The notes: a model not told the origin generated them from the sequence alone. Positions 45,139 through 56,752 are shown, counted from the stretch's first letter. The stretch is DNA of 64,000 bases from Limnephilus marmoratus (GCA_917880885.1 OU862908.1:57681819-57745818); one strand, 5' to 3'. Made by a program: numbers and translations.

Positions 45139-46010
45139 CAGAGGTGGGTAAGTTCTGCATTTTTCCGGAAGCCTCCGAGACTTGCTTCCTTTTAAAAGTA
45201 CACGAGTTCTAGGGTAAGGGTATTGTTGCGGCGCACCGAAACGGGAAGCACGGGTTCAAAGAACTCGGAACCAGGACCTACTCGTAGAACCCACACGAGA
45301 ACTCAGAACCCCGGAGTCGGACAAGACCCGTACGAAGACAAAGACCCGTCACCCGTGCAATGTAGGTACATTCAATGTATCTACATTGCACGGTCTTTTA
45401 TTGAGAATTTAAATAAGTAAAATTAATAAGCTGTAATGCTTTACTATAAACTATTATTTTATAATGCACGTCACCCGTTGATTAACGATACCAGATAAGA
45501 CGCTCTAATTAAAAACTACTCCGTGTCTAGCCGAAACGGTCACGCACGTTTGTGTCGATCAACGAACAGCGATCGAATGAACGCCGGAACGGTTCACGCA
45601 GTTCCGGGAACTCACCGAGACCCGCGACTCATGAGTGGAATGGTGAGTGACGCCGGACGGTGGATCGCGGAGCAAGCCGGCGGCCACGGGGTGAGTCAGG
45701 AATGTATCGTAGTTCGCGCGAGTCCGGGAGTGGGCGGAATGAATGGATTGTGTCGCGATTCACGTAGCTTGGAACAAGGCGCTTGGGTTTAAAGGAACCC
45801 GGGACTTGTATTCGAGTGCGGTTTTCGCGCTTCGGCGTTGAGTTGCTCGGACCGCCGGATTACCGCCGGATTTATTTGGATGCGGAGAGTACTGGGACTG
45901 GGCCGGGTTCTCTGGGAGTAGTCGATTTGAAAAAGGAGTGGGAGTAGGAACCGCTTCCCGCAAAGGAGCGGATCACATGAGCCCATTCCAGCTGAACTGA
46001 CACATCGCTA
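45139..46010. mobile_element. CpG-rich hAT-type non-autonomous element, 872 bp
   Basis: Flanked by a perfect 8 bp duplication GTGTGTAC (45,131-45,138 and 46,011-46,018). The left end is CAGAGGTGGGTAAG and the right end read inward is TAGCGATGTGTCAG. These are imperfect inverted ends of the hAT type (YAGNGRTGNG). The interior is strikingly GC- and CpG-rich compared with its surroundings. It contains repeated GAACTCGGAACC / AGAACTCAGAACC / GGGAACTCACCGAGAC blocks and a 41 bp hairpin. Overlapping short open frames occur on both strands without motifs, so no transposase is encoded. Confidence 0.75.
45353..45393. repeat. 41 bp hairpin inside the CpG-rich hAT element
   Basis: CCGTGCAATGTAG (45,353-45,365) pairs with CTACATTGCACGG (45,381-45,393), and the interior TACATT/AATGTA continues the stem around a central C with one mismatch. 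Confidence 0.85.
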
Positions 46011-46018
46011 GTGTGTAC

Positions 46019-46640
46019 GCGTGAGTGTACGTGAGTGCCACCAATGTGTGTCAATAGAAATATTGTCATCGATAAGGAGTCTGTCTGCCGAGATTCAGCT
46101 TGATCGGATCTCGGGAAGTGGGTTAATTTCCGCTTCCAAGATTTGCAATAATTTATTCATTAACGAAATGAAAATCAAAATTCTATTTAAAAAAAGGAAA
46201 ATCATTTATCTTTCATAGTCGCTTCAGTAGCCATGAGACGTTTCCTGGGCTCGCAGCGTTCTCAGTCAATTATTGCGGTTGATTTTTATAAGGTTGGCTT
46301 TTTTATTGGCGTCCTAAATTCATATATCTAAGTCGTTTTATCCGGCATTTTTATGGTCTATCATCCGCCATTTTTTTCGCGTGTTAAGCTCTTAGGTACC
46401 CGAAACATTCTACCAGCGATTTCGGAGCATATTTTGAGTAAAAAAAGTACATTTCATTTTGCTTTTCTTTTTTCTATTAAAAACGAAAAAATATTTTTCA
46501 ATTCCACGTCGCCATTGATAACATTCTTACATGTCGCGACGGGATCACGTGATACGCGCGCTGTTTCGTGTGTAACCGTTCTGCTTATCACGTGACCCGC
46601 TAGGCTGCATCCGACTACTCAGTTGCAACGTGTGATGGAA
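46019..46640. other. No gene recognised
   Basis: Unassigned. Two CACGTGA motifs occur at 46,545 and 46,579. Open frames up to 80 codons lack motifs. Confidence 0.45.
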
Positions 46641-46734
46641 TTTTTTAAGTGAACTTCATTAGAGTGATTTGAAATTCGAATGAAACGGAAATGACGCACT
46701 AAGGCATCTGCGAAGCATCAAACTGCGCTCAAGG

Positions 46735-46770
46735 CTCCTATTGGTTGAGATATAAAACGGAAACGACGAT
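46735..46770 (+). promoter_or_regulatory. CCAAT/TATA-like cluster, tentative
   Basis: CTATTGG (inverted CCAAT) at about 46,738 lies ten bases before GATATAAAA, a TATA-box-like string. No downstream coding frame is supported, so this may be chance. Confidence 0.25.
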
Positions 46771-46871
46771 AGGTCTGCGCTCATCGGCCGCTTTGTTTTT
46801 TTACGGGTCATCGGAATATGACACGTAAATTCGCCCCTCGCCGCGCGCGTCCCATAGCGCAGCGATATAAT

Positions 46872-46914
46872 GCGTAGCATATCTCAGCGGCCAGAGAAAT
46901 CCAGGTTCGAATCC
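46872..46914 (+). other. tRNA-like relict lacking the anticodon arm
   Basis: TCTC-AGCGGCC-AGAGA resembles a D arm, followed almost directly by a perfect B box GGTTCGAATCC (46,904-46,914). The anticodon arm is absent and no acceptor stem closes. It is a pseudo-tRNA or SINE head. Confidence 0.4.
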
Positions 46915-47816
46915 AATCAAGTACGATTGGAAAACACTTTAAACATTTTTGAAAACCTTTTATGCTAACGATTCTGATATTTTTTGTATGCCTCTACTGA
47001 AGTATAAAGCTGTACTAATTAAACAATTTAGCAGTACGTTTTTTTTTTAACAAGGTCACCATATACAAGTATTTTCTGTTTGCTTCTTCTTCACTGCTTT
47101 CAATAACTTTGTATTAATATGTATTATTTTTCTTTTGGTTTATTTATAATTAATAGGTATTATTTTTCTTATGTATTATTTTTCTTTTGGTAGAATGTAT
47201 TATTTTTATTTTGGTAATATGTATTATTTTTCTTTTGGTTTATTTACAAGTAAACTTATAATTTTACATTTCTTTCTTTTTTCTATATTGAAAAAAAAAA
47301 ACATGTACGTAAAGGACACTTGTGCATAATTATAAATAATTAATAATAACTAAATTAGTAAATAATTAAATTATGCATACATTATAAATAATTAAATATT
47401 TTTGCCTGAACTTTAGTAAATAAGATAAAGTTTTTTGGCGATGATTTGTTGATTTGTGTCCCAAATTGGTAATTTCTAAATTAAATTTACGCCTATCAAA
47501 ATGTTTGTCATTTGACTGTCCTAGAACGGGAGACCTTCCTAGTTGGACAGTCAAAGCTTCTTTGTATTGATGTATTTTCTATAACAAATTTTACGCACCA
47601 GATTTAAATGTCCGGGTTAAATTTTCCCCCAAAAAAAAAAAAAAAAAAAAAGAAGGAAAAACTAAACCCTTTCATACACTTCCCCAAATGATCATCTAGT
47701 GAATCCACGTTATGCAATTGCACTATATAAGTATTATAAATACAAAAAAATACAAGAACAACATGTCAACCTACTAGAGACCAAATGGGAATATAATTCA
47801 CCGACTCCAGATATTT
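46915..47816. other. No gene recognised; repeats of TATTATTTTTCTTTTGG
   Basis: AT-rich, with a short motif TATTATTTTTCTTTTGG repeated at 47,121-47,240 and an A tract at 47,631-47,653. The A tract could be the tail of a plus-strand element or chance. Confidence 0.45.
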
Positions 47817-48118
47817 TCATATCAGAGGGTTCGGCTCTGTGGCATTTCTAATTGAACCTATAAATCCTACTGATCCTTCAATATAAATATTTAAAAAATC
47901 TTTTGTAATCCTACATGTATTTAAAATTACTGCTTTTTGCATTTTTATATACAAATTCTTTGACAAATCTAATATGCTTAAATTTTGAATCAGATTCCTA
48001 GGTATTATGCCAGTGGCCGAAATAACAAATGGTAATATTTTTATAGTCCGAGAATGCCAAATTCTTTTAATCTCATTTCCTAAATCTGTGTATTTTCTAA
48101 TTTTTTCAGAAACAGTTT
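47817..48118 (-). pseudogene. Retroelement-associated C-terminal fragment
   Basis: The minus-strand frame is open for about 100 residues with no ATG start. It reads KIRKYTDLGNEIKRIWHSR, IKILPFVISATGIIPRNLIQ, NLSILDLSKN and KAVILNTCRITKDFLNIYIE, with a stop at 47,817. I recognise this as the common C-terminal segment of insect retroelement polyproteins (K..DL..EIK.IW....V...P.VIS..G..P..L...L). The exact clade is uncertain. Upstream stops and the missing RT domain make it a relict. Confidence 0.6.
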
Positions 48119-49767
48119 TTTAAACGTTTTATTATTGTTATTATTATTATTATTATTAATCTTACGAAATCCAAAAAAAGTAAACATTTCTATTTTTATA
48201 AATCTAAATCCAATCTTCGAATCACTTAAAAAACAGGCAAAAGAAAACGACATCTACCGACTTTCGGGTCTCACTTCTATCGCGTGTGAATTATACACTC
48301 TATTTTTTAATATTTTTTTTTTAAACATCAGACAGCAAAGTAACATTTACATTTTTTACTCCAAAAATGCTCAGGAAACACTGGTAAAAATCCTTGGGTA
48401 CGTAGTGTTACACCCTGTATATTGTCGTGGTATTTGGATACAGTATCTTATAGTGATTTCACGCCCAATTAGGTTCTCGATACCATTTTAATTTTTTTCC
48501 CACGATCGATTGATATCGTAAGATACATTAGTATCGATATCGTTCAAACAATTAACTCGGCTTGTGGATCTTATTTATATTTATTGCGGGAAAGGGTCGA
48601 AAGTTGGTCTTTGTATTCGGGCAGGGTTGTGAACTTCCAATTAATTTCGAATCAAAAAATTTCTTGATTAATTCCTTCTATTAGTAGGGGTAGCTTACTC
48701 GTGTATTTTGAGGAACTTGCCAGAGCTTTGTGCGCGAAACTCGACAAAACTTGGCGCAAACTATAGATTGGTCTTGCGTAGTTTTGAAAGACAAATTTGA
48801 AAAGTTTCTTCCCGGTATGAAAGGAAAAAGACGGCTCTTTATAAATATTATGTTTGCTCGGCTGCAAATGACTCGAGCATAGTAAAATTAAATCCATTAA
48901 GATTGTTAATGGATTCACGTGTATTGCTTTTCTTGATAACACAATCGATCAAAATCTAACAAGAGTTTGCTCTAGATACCAACACACTTAATCTTACCTT
49001 AAACACTAACTTTTGAAGTATTTTTTTGTGTTCTTGTAAGATTGTTTTTTTTCTCTGAGAATATATTTGTATGTAATCTTCTTTGTCTGAATGTTAGAAA
49101 CTTGGTTCCGATTTGATTAATTGCCTGCGATAATAAGCCACACACACAAGTATGTCGTGTTTCGTATTACATAATTGTTTGTAAAGCTATTTTTTGCATT
49201 TTCTTACTTGACGTTAAACATCCTTTTTTCTAACATTTTATCCGCCTGTCCGTGTTAATGAACATGCAAGACATGTAGGGATAAACACAGTACTTTTGTG
49301 TTTGGACGTGGAGCAGAAAGGCGAATATTTTAAATATTTTATATAGGGGTTGTCAAATATGTGGGAAGGTCATAGACATATGTTAAATTTGGAAGTCTAT
49401 GGGGAAGGTCAAAAAACGTCAAGTATGGGTGCACAAATGCATTATTTATGAGGAGCTTTGCCGAATTTATCGAACTCGAGAAGCTAATGTCCAACAATGT
49501 GCTGATTTATGGATGACGACCGGTGACTGTCGCCACACAGTGAATTTTATCATCCGGATGGAGGAGTTTCCCAAGATCGCTGACAAAACGATCGAGTTCA
49601 ACAGAGGGTGATGGAGTTTGTACTAAATTCTATGACATAATTGGTGAATTCAATGGAGGACAAAACTCGACACCAGAAGTAGTGGGAGAAGGGATTTTTA
49701 CTATAGAAGGTGTAATTGTTGAAGTAATTCTGTTGAAGAGTTTTAAATTTTATTTATTTTTACATTA
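48119..49767. other. No supported gene
   Basis: A 118-codon frame at 48,135-48,491 is low-complexity without motif. A 70-codon frame at 49,399-49,611 (RQVWVHKCIIYEELCRIY ... FIIRMEEFPKIADKTI) faintly resembles the N-terminal part of Harbinger nucleases, but the match is too weak to call. Confidence 0.4.
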
Positions 49768-50035
49768 GCTCCACCCAGGAGGCCCGGAGGAAACCAATTT
49801 CCCTGGGGACCTTTGTCATATTTGGTGATACAGTGTGAAAAATGATTTTAGGGAAAAGAAAGAGAGTAAGTTCTGGGAAGGAAAAGGGTACGAGGGGTGG
49901 GTAAGAATCTGGGGGTCAGTCTCTTAATGGGACAGTGTGTATGGTCAGTGTGTATGTGTATGATCGAGAGAGACCAGCTGGAGAGGCCACTCCCTCAACC
50001 AGTCTCTTCCGATCCGGCCCGCCACGCAATGGATA
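49768..50035 (-). repeat. Interspersed repeat family X, copy 3
   Basis: Minus orientation: AGCTCCACCCAGGAGGCCC, the TTTGGTGATACAGTGTG block, and CTCCCTCAACCAGTCTCTTC with CGGCCCGCCACG matching copy 5. Confidence 0.65.
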
Positions 50036-50334
50036 GTACGTAAATTGATGATTTTATTCGATCAATAATTACACTCTATGTCGTAATGTCAGTTTTGTAT
50101 GCCTCAAAAGGCTGACGCGGTAGCCAGCCGGCCAGTGACATCGACATAATTCTTCAGTAAAGTCGCGACCATAGTCTCACTCCTACATATTACGTATGCG
50201 CAAGTCTCATTTGCCAGGAGTTAATGGACTTACAGCATCGCCAATCTGGGTTATGTCGCTAGTTCGGAGAAATTTTGATTGCCACAGGGATAGGGGAAGA
50301 GTGTGGCTAATCATATCTGGTCATTAAACTTAGC

Positions 50335-50412
50335 TTTTTTAATATGAATACCGCAAAAGAATCCCAACAGCTCCCATCTGGAGCCAGTGAGACTGAGAGG
50401 ACCTAAAGAAAC
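50335..50412 (+). repeat. Interspersed repeat family Y, copy 4 (5' part)
   Basis: ATATGAATACCGCAAAAGAA and AGCTCCCATCTGGAGCCAGT then GAGACT match the start of family Y; the rest of the repeat is missing. Confidence 0.7.
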
Positions 50413-50769
50413 TCCGCGTGGAACTTGAATGAGATTACCATCCAAAAACTGTCATTGCTAAGTAATGCGGTTTTTCTTTTGAAATATTTATAATACATTT
50501 TCATTGAACCTAATGAAACTCCGCGTGGAACTTTAGATATTTCTGGAATCTCCGGGTTTTATAATACACGGTGAACTTTACCAGGATATGAATTATTATC
50601 CCTTTAAAATAATAATATAAAATATATGATTTCCTCTTCCCCGTTTGCTCAGCTTTGCAAACATTCCCCTTGTTTGTCTCAATTAAATATTTCAACGAAA
50701 GAGGAAATCCTAAAAGATGTGTATTGCACAGAATTGGGAATATCATTGGGTAAGCGTTTATCAATTTAA

Positions 50770-51300
50770 TTTTTTATGTGAATACCGCTCAAGACCACCG
50801 ACTGCTCCCATCTGGAGCCAGTGAGACTATTGCATCCCCGATAAGGGTAAGCTGTGGGGTTGAATGTAGTTGGGAGCAGTGGCGGCTCGTGAATTTTGGG
50901 TGTGCTAGAGTGCTAACATTACAAAATGGCATTATTGATGTTGTTGTAGCCGACAAAAAAATATATTTTTTTAATTCAGTGTTTTGAATGAAAATTTTCA
51001 GGAAGTTTTAGTTTGGCTTTCCTGAATTTCCTGAAAAATCTTCTTACAAAAACCGATTTCGCCTACGACAACAATAATTGCCATTTTTTTTTTAATATTA
51101 GCAATTTAGGACACCCAAAAGTAACGAGCCGCTACTGGTTGAGAGGGGAAGGAGATGAAGTGGGGAAGTACCCGGCTATTCACATCTGGTTACCAAGCAT
51201 GGCTTAAGCCATTTCAAGCAACGTTTCAAAGCTGAATGGTGTTCTTACATCAGAACAATTCTAAGACTATCTTCCACTGTGAAACGTTCGGCAAATATAT
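50770..51300 (+). repeat. Interspersed repeat family Y, copy 5, split by a MITE
   Basis: First part 50,770-50,876, second part 51,138-51,300. Removing the insert and one 8-mer restores the same order as in copy 6 at 59,822-60,088. The copy ends at CGGCAAATATAT, where a Helitron-like end begins. Confidence 0.75.
50877..51137. mobile_element. hAT-type MITE, 261 bp
   Basis: The ends are CAGTGGCGGCTCGTGA and, inverted, CAGTAGCGGCTCGTTA, with the outer similarity continuing through TTTTGGGTG. The 8-mers GTTGGGAG (50,869-50,876) and GTTGAGAG (51,138-51,145) match at 7 of 8. CAGTGGCGGCTCGT is a typical hAT terminus. No coding sequence. It sits in family Y copy 5. Confidence 0.88.
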
Positions 51301-51306
51301 TATATA

Positions 51307-51740
51307 CTAGCTGGTTCCCGGCAGGCGTTGCTATGCCATTTAATAAAGAAATTGTTTCTCCCTGCGTGTCCTTTCCCATTCGTCCCATTCCCATTCTGCC
51401 TCCCTTTCCTCTCCCGCGTCCCTTCCTCCTCTTGCGTTCCCACATCGCCTTCCCTCTCCCCACTCTCCTCGCCTGCTTCCCCCGTCCCGCGAATCCTCCT
51501 CCCGAGTTCCACCCTCCCGCATTCCATTCATTCGGTCCCGGTACATTCAGTTTTCAAACAGCTCGCGTGCCTCCTATTGCAATTTTTTATACAAATTTCG
51601 TAATGCCAGAGTTCATCAGTAGTTTTATACAAACCTTGTCCTGACCATAACGAACACAACAAAAAAAGAATGATCCAATTTGGTGCAGTCGTTCGGAAGT
51701 TATGCGCGTACATACATTTCGGGGATTCATTTTTATTTAT
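51307..51740 (-). mobile_element. Helitron-like 3' end fragment
   Basis: On the minus strand the end is GGCATAGCAACGCCTGCCGG, then GAACCAG and CTAG (51,307-51,310) followed by TATA. That is a short GGCA/TGCC hairpin, a spacer and CTAG. Inward lie a C-rich low-complexity tract and the ATTTGGTGCAGTCGTTCG, GAAGTTATGCGCG and ATTCATTTTTATTTATATAG blocks. Related copies: 60,089-60,395, 62,515-62,930 and 62,935-63,248. Overlapping proline-rich frames are not genes. Confidence 0.65.
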
Positions 51741-52797
51741 ATAGAAGATAGAAGATAGAAGATAGAAGATAGAAGATAGAAGATAGAAGATAGAAGATAG
51801 AAGATAGAAGATAGAAGATAGAAGATAGAAGATAGAAGATAGAAGATAGAAGATAGAAGATAGAAGATAGAAGATAGAAGATAGAAGATAGAAGATAGAA
51901 GATAGAAGATAGAAGATAGAAGATAGAAGATAGAAGATAGAAGATAGAAGATAGAAGATAGAAGATAGAAGATAGAAGATAGAAGATAGAAGATAGAAGA
52001 TAGAAGATAGAAGATAGAAGATAGAAGATAGAAGATAGAAGATAGAAGATAGAAGATAGAAGATAGAAGATAGAAGATAGAAGATAGAAGATAGAAGATA
52101 GAAGATAGAAGATAGAAGATAGAAGATAGAAGATAGAAGATAGAAGATAGAAGATAGAAGATAAGAAGATAAGAAGATAAGAAGATAGAAGATAAGAAGA
52201 TAAGAAGATAAGAAGATAAGAAGATAAGAAGATAGAAGATAGAAGATAGAAGATAGAAGATAGAAGATAGAAGATAGAAGATAGAAGATAGAAGATAGAA
52301 GATAGAAGATAGAAGATAAGAAGATAGAAGATAGAAGATAGAAGATAGAAGATAGAAGATAGAAGATAGAAGATAGAAGATAGAAGATAGAAGATAGAAG
52401 ATAGAAGATAGAAGATAGAAGATAGAAGATAGAAGATAGAAGATAGAAGATAGAAGATAGAAGATAGAAGATAGAAGATAGAAGATAGAAGATAGAAGAT
52501 AGAAGATAGAAGATAGAAGATAGAAGATAGAAGATAGAAGATAGAAGATAGAAGATAGAAGATAGAAGATAGAAGATAGAAGATAGAAGATAGAAGATAG
52601 AAGATAGAAGATAGAAGATAGAAGATAGAAGATAGAAGATAGAAGATAGAAGATAGAAGATAGAAGATAGAAGATAGAAGATAGAAGATAGAAGATAGAA
52701 GATAGAAGATAGAAGATAGAAGATAGAAGATAGAAGATAGAAGATAGAAGATAGAAGATAGAAGATAGAAGATAGAAGATAGAAGATAGAAGATAGA
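51741..52797. repeat. Heptanucleotide satellite (TAGAAGA)n, ~1.06 kb
   Basis: About 150 copies of a 7-mer, with octamer variants (TAAGAAGA) near 52,163-52,230 and 52,317. It grows directly out of the ATATAGAAGATAG terminus of the preceding element. Because 7 and 3 are coprime, one minus-strand frame stays open and would spell YLLSSIF repeats; this is not a gene. Confidence 0.97.
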
Positions 52798-52830
52798 TTA
52801 TTTTTAAGTAAATAACACAATTTTTTTTAT

Positions 52831-53145
52831 GAACTCCACACAGGAGGCCCTGAGAAAAATAATTTCCATCAGAACCTATGTCATCTTTGGGGATGCTGTA
52901 TGGAGGATTTTTTTTAAGGAAAGAAAGGAGATGAGAGTTGTGGGAAGGAAAAGGGTTTAAGGGATGGGTAGGAATCTGAGGTTCAGTGTGTCCTGATAAT
53001 CCGCCTCCAAGACCTAAACAAACCTTACCCCACGAACCCGGGCACCCCTGCTAAATCAGCAAACGTAGCGAACCACTTGGGGTGACCTATGGCAGAGGTG
53101 TTGGTTATCCAATAAAGGTTCCCGGGACGGCGGTACCCATACCAC
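52831..53145 (-). repeat. Interspersed repeat family X, copy 4
   Basis: Minus orientation with ACTCCACACAGGAGGCCCTG, the ATCTTTGGGGATGCTGTATG block, CCTTACCCCACGAACCCGGG, CGAACCACTTGGGGTGACC and AATAAAGGTTCCCGGG. It is the most complete copy next to copy 1. Confidence 0.75.
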
Positions 53146-53187
53146 CTCACAAATGAATCAAGATAAAATTTATGAGAGCAGGCCGAG

Positions 53188-53252
53188 GTTAGAACCCACT
53201 GTCTTTAGATTGCTAGTCGAGAGTCTTACTCTTCGACAACGGAGACCGTCAA
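53188..53252 (-). other. tRNA-like relict
   Basis: On the minus strand a D-arm-like GTCGAAGAGTAAGACT, an anticodon-like loop CTAGCAA and GTGGGTTCTAACC (B-box-like) are in tRNA order. The anticodon side resembles the 15.5 kb tRNA-like sequence, but no acceptor stem closes. Confidence 0.4.
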
Positions 53253-54689
53253 AAAATTAACTTTCTATTCTGAATAATAGGCCACTTGCATGGATTTCAT
53301 AACGACTTGGAAAAAATCATGTCGATAGATCTTTTTACTAAGATTACGAAAATGTTAGCAAAAATTGTTAGATATGTACAGTTTTTTATTTATTTTTAAA
53401 TAAATAAATCCATTATTTGGGCTCGTGACGTCACTACATGAAAATGTCCCGTCACCGAAAATGTTCCTATTAATTTTGTAAAATTCCACACTGATTTATT
53501 TTTTTATATGGCATCATTTGATTTCAGGCGAATTTTTGAATTCGTTCACTAGATTTATTGTTTGTTCTCTGCGAACTTATCATTTGATTCGACTTTTTGA
53601 CAGATGTTCTGAACGTGAAGATGATGTCGGTACGTGTTTTAGAGGTATAATGATTATGGTGCTGATTTTAACAAAATAAAATTTTATAATATTCTTATTA
53701 TCATTATATACAAGTATATTACATTTAACTTAGTAATATAGACGCTGTGCATTATAATGATTTATGATCAATAAGATGCATCAAGGAAAAAAAATATTTA
53801 TGAGATGTAATATTTTTGGTATGCCTCGTTATTCCCATGTGCCATTCGTGTGGAAAAAGTTCTTTTTTTAAATGATTTCGGCTATATAATTATCGTTTTT
53901 TCACACTTATAAAATTATGTCCCGTCTTTCCGGTTTATAAAAAATGGTCTAATTTTTCGGATTGAAATTTTTAAAAAATCCCCAGGATTTCAAAAATACG
54001 ATAAAAAAAAAAATTCAGAGTGTCTTAGAATATTTGCCTGAACCGGAAATTTTTTTTAAAAAAATGTGATGCAAGTGGCCTATTCAACTCGGCAAAACTG
54101 AGAGAATCGTCCACTCTGGTGTAATTTAGAAAAAAAAAACAATATTTACGTTTACCGCGTTTTGAACTCGCAATGTCTTGGTCTACGATCAAAGCGTTTC
54201 CCACTCTGCTTTGGAAACCATCCCGAAATCTATTTGAAGATCTTTATTAAAAGCCTTTGCGTTGTTAGAAGGATTCCTTATTAATTTTCCAGCATTATTG
54301 ACCGGCATTCAGCTATTCTGAAATAACATATTATATTGAATGCCCTGGCTTGTACCAACTTAAACTTTCGCAAACTTCCGCTGCAATAAGCTTTCAGTTC
54401 TAAGCTTCGGAGCTATTCTGCTTCAATTGAAATTACGTCCTAAATTCAACTTTCGACGGTGTTTATTACTCCGAGGGCAGTTTTAGAATGAGGTGACGCT
54501 GGGGTCAACAGTTTAATTATCTCTGGAAATGGTTGACTTAAGCAATTTAGTAACGAATTATACCTAATTATAACATTGTAAAAATAAATAAATTTCCTTA
54601 ATTTTACTTTTTTTTATTATCCATTATAAAAGTTTGGTATTTTACTTTATCGTAAAGCGAACGAAAATGTTTGTGAGACGGATAAATTA
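53253..54689. other. No gene recognised; one further tRNA-like relict
   Basis: On the minus strand about 54,230-54,160, GGGAAACGCTTTGATCGTAG and GCGAGTTCAAAACGC have tRNA-like order without a closed cloverleaf. The rest is AT-rich and unassigned. Confidence 0.4.
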
Positions 54690-54915
54690 CCGAGGTTTGT
54701 CTAGGTTTTGGCAGCGAATGCGTTTGCTCACCAACATCGTGGCGGACCGAATCGGGAAAGACTGGTTGAGGGAGACCTAACCTAGACATTTTCAGCTGGA
54801 CTCTCTCAACCTATCGCTTTGCACCGCAGTGGGAGGGGGAGGGATAGGTTCATACACCAAGTCACTCCTGGACACATTGACCTCCAAATTCCTATCCAGG
54901 CCTCTTACAGCAAAA
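54690..54915 (+). repeat. Interspersed repeat family X, copy 5 (partial)
   Basis: GAGGTTTGTCTAGGTTTTGG, a GGCGGACCGAATCGGGAAAG block, CTGGACTCTCTCAACC and GGTTCATACACCAAGTCACT match family X. Both ends are missing. Confidence 0.7.
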
Positions 54916-55079
54916 AGTACTAACGCCAATTACAAGCTTTATTCTTCGTCTTAATTCGGTTCCTCATTGCTGAAAATCGTGACCCCTACCACAATTTCCA
55001 CGGTGAACAGAGCTCTTCCACTCCTCGCGGTTCTGCGCTGCCTGCACAGCTGCGGACACCGATTTACCGGATGCCAATG

Positions 55080-56495
55080 ATACATTGGTCACTCTGCTAC
55101 TTTGGTCACTCTGCATGGTCACTCCGCTTTAACCAATTCGGCTTCAATAAAAAATACAAGTACTCATGACGCGATAGCAAAAATAACTAACTATTTATAT
55201 ACGGCCCTAGATTCCGATAAAAAATGTATCGGAATATTTATAGACCTGAAAAAAGCTTTCGACAGCATATCACATAAAAAATTAATAAATAAGTTAAAAT
55301 CGATAGGTATTAATGGGAAAGTCTTAGCATGGATAACTAGTAATTTACATAAAAGACCTCAACAAGTAAAATTACTCAATCAAGTCAGCGATTCAAAATA
55401 TAGCGACTTTTCAATACCCCAAGGTACAGTTTTAGGACCACTGTTATTTATTATATATGTCAATGATATATTCCATATTTCCAAATATGGAGACATTGTC
55501 TCCCACGCTGACGATACAGTCCTACTACTAAAAGCAAACACATGGTCTGAATTAAATAAAATGGCAAACACAGATATAAATGCACTAAAATTATGGTTTG
55601 ATAAAAACCTGTTGACTTTAAATTCTAAAAAAACCTATTATTTACCATTTTCCATTAAAAAACAAGAAACACCTAAAGAATTAAACATAATAATCCACTC
55701 TGTGACAAATACAGAAAACCACAAATGCAATATAGAACAAACATAGAAAGCAAGACCGATATTAAGTACCTGGGCATAATAATAGACCAGCGTTTAAAAT
55801 GGTCCCCACACATAAATATTCTGAACAACAGAATAAGGAAACTAACATATATATTTAGATGCTTAAGAGATATTTCAAACGAAAAATTACTTTGAACCAC
55901 ATACTTCGCTTTCTGTCAATCAATTATACAATACGGCATTATAGGATGGGGCGGTACATATACAAATCAAACACAAACAATTTACACATCACAAAAACTA
56001 ATAATAAAAACAATTTTTAAAAAACCCTACTCATATTCATCAGAACTGTTATTCAAACAATTTAAGGTCAGAAAATTAAGTGCGTTATACTTTTATCACG
56101 CAAAATTACAAATTTATAAAGATAATATTCAAAATAAAGTTGCACCCTTCAAAAAAAAAAATCTTAGACAAACATCAATACTTCCTATTCCAAAATGTAA
56201 AAAAAAATAATAGGACAGTTAAATCATAAATATCTCGGAGTAAAATTTTTTAATTCACTACCTGAAAAAATCAGAAACATGAACAGTAATATAAAAAAAT
56301 TTAAAACTCAGCTTAAAACTTATACTGAAAATTTGAACTGAATAAAAAATAATAAATTGAACCAATATAATAATACCCCCCATACACACAAGCCCTGCTT
56401 ATTTATGGGGGTACATCAAATACATGTATTATGTAATTAATTATTGTAAAAAATATATTATAATTTATGTATCTTTTTGTAAATAAATAAAAAAA
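55080..56495 (+). pseudogene. Non-LTR reverse transcriptase, 5'-truncated, frameshifted
   Basis: A 214-residue open part (55,102-55,746) holds FIDLKKAFD (residues 45-53), FSIPQGTVLGPLLFIIYVND (102-121) and HADDTVLL, where the usual F/Y of the catalytic xADD box is H. A frameshift lies just before 55,740, after which the protein continues: KYLGIIIDQRLKWSPHINIL, a TGA at about 55,892, FCQSIIQYGIIGWGGTYTN, and a tail KYLGVKFFNSLPEKIRN to 56,342. The 3' UTR has a hairpin (TACCCCCCATA at 56,374-56,384 with TATGGGGGTA at 56,404-56,413) and ends in an A-rich tail near 56,495. It is of Jockey/CR1-type architecture. The endonuclease and the start of RT are missing. Confidence 0.85.
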
Positions 56496-56752
56496 AAAAT
56501 GTAGTTGAGAGCCTAATGTGGATGCCCAACTCTTCCAGAATGGACATATTTGTGCGTCTGGCTGTTCCTGGAATCCTGAGCATTTTTTTTAGCACCACGT
56601 TTCGAGAGCGTCTATCCGCTCTCTATCGCTGGCTCATTTCATTTTTCACACCCTATAGAAACACGGAGAAACTCAACTCCCGGACGTTTCTCGTCTTGGT
56701 TTCTTCGTTATGCCTCTGTCTAAGATTAACTATTATTTTTTAATTGATAAAG

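Noticed and set aside
46735..46770. Host gene promoter with CCAAT and TATA
   Set aside because: No coding exon or transcript-like structure downstream; such motifs are frequent by chance in AT-rich DNA.
49399..49611. Possible Harbinger nuclease N-terminus
   Set aside because: Only a loose pattern of aromatic and charged residues; no catalytic motif follows.
51528..52820. Minus-strand 430-codon open frame of YLLSSIF repeats
   Set aside because: It is the heptanucleotide satellite read in one frame; the absence of stops follows from the repeat unit, and there is no domain.
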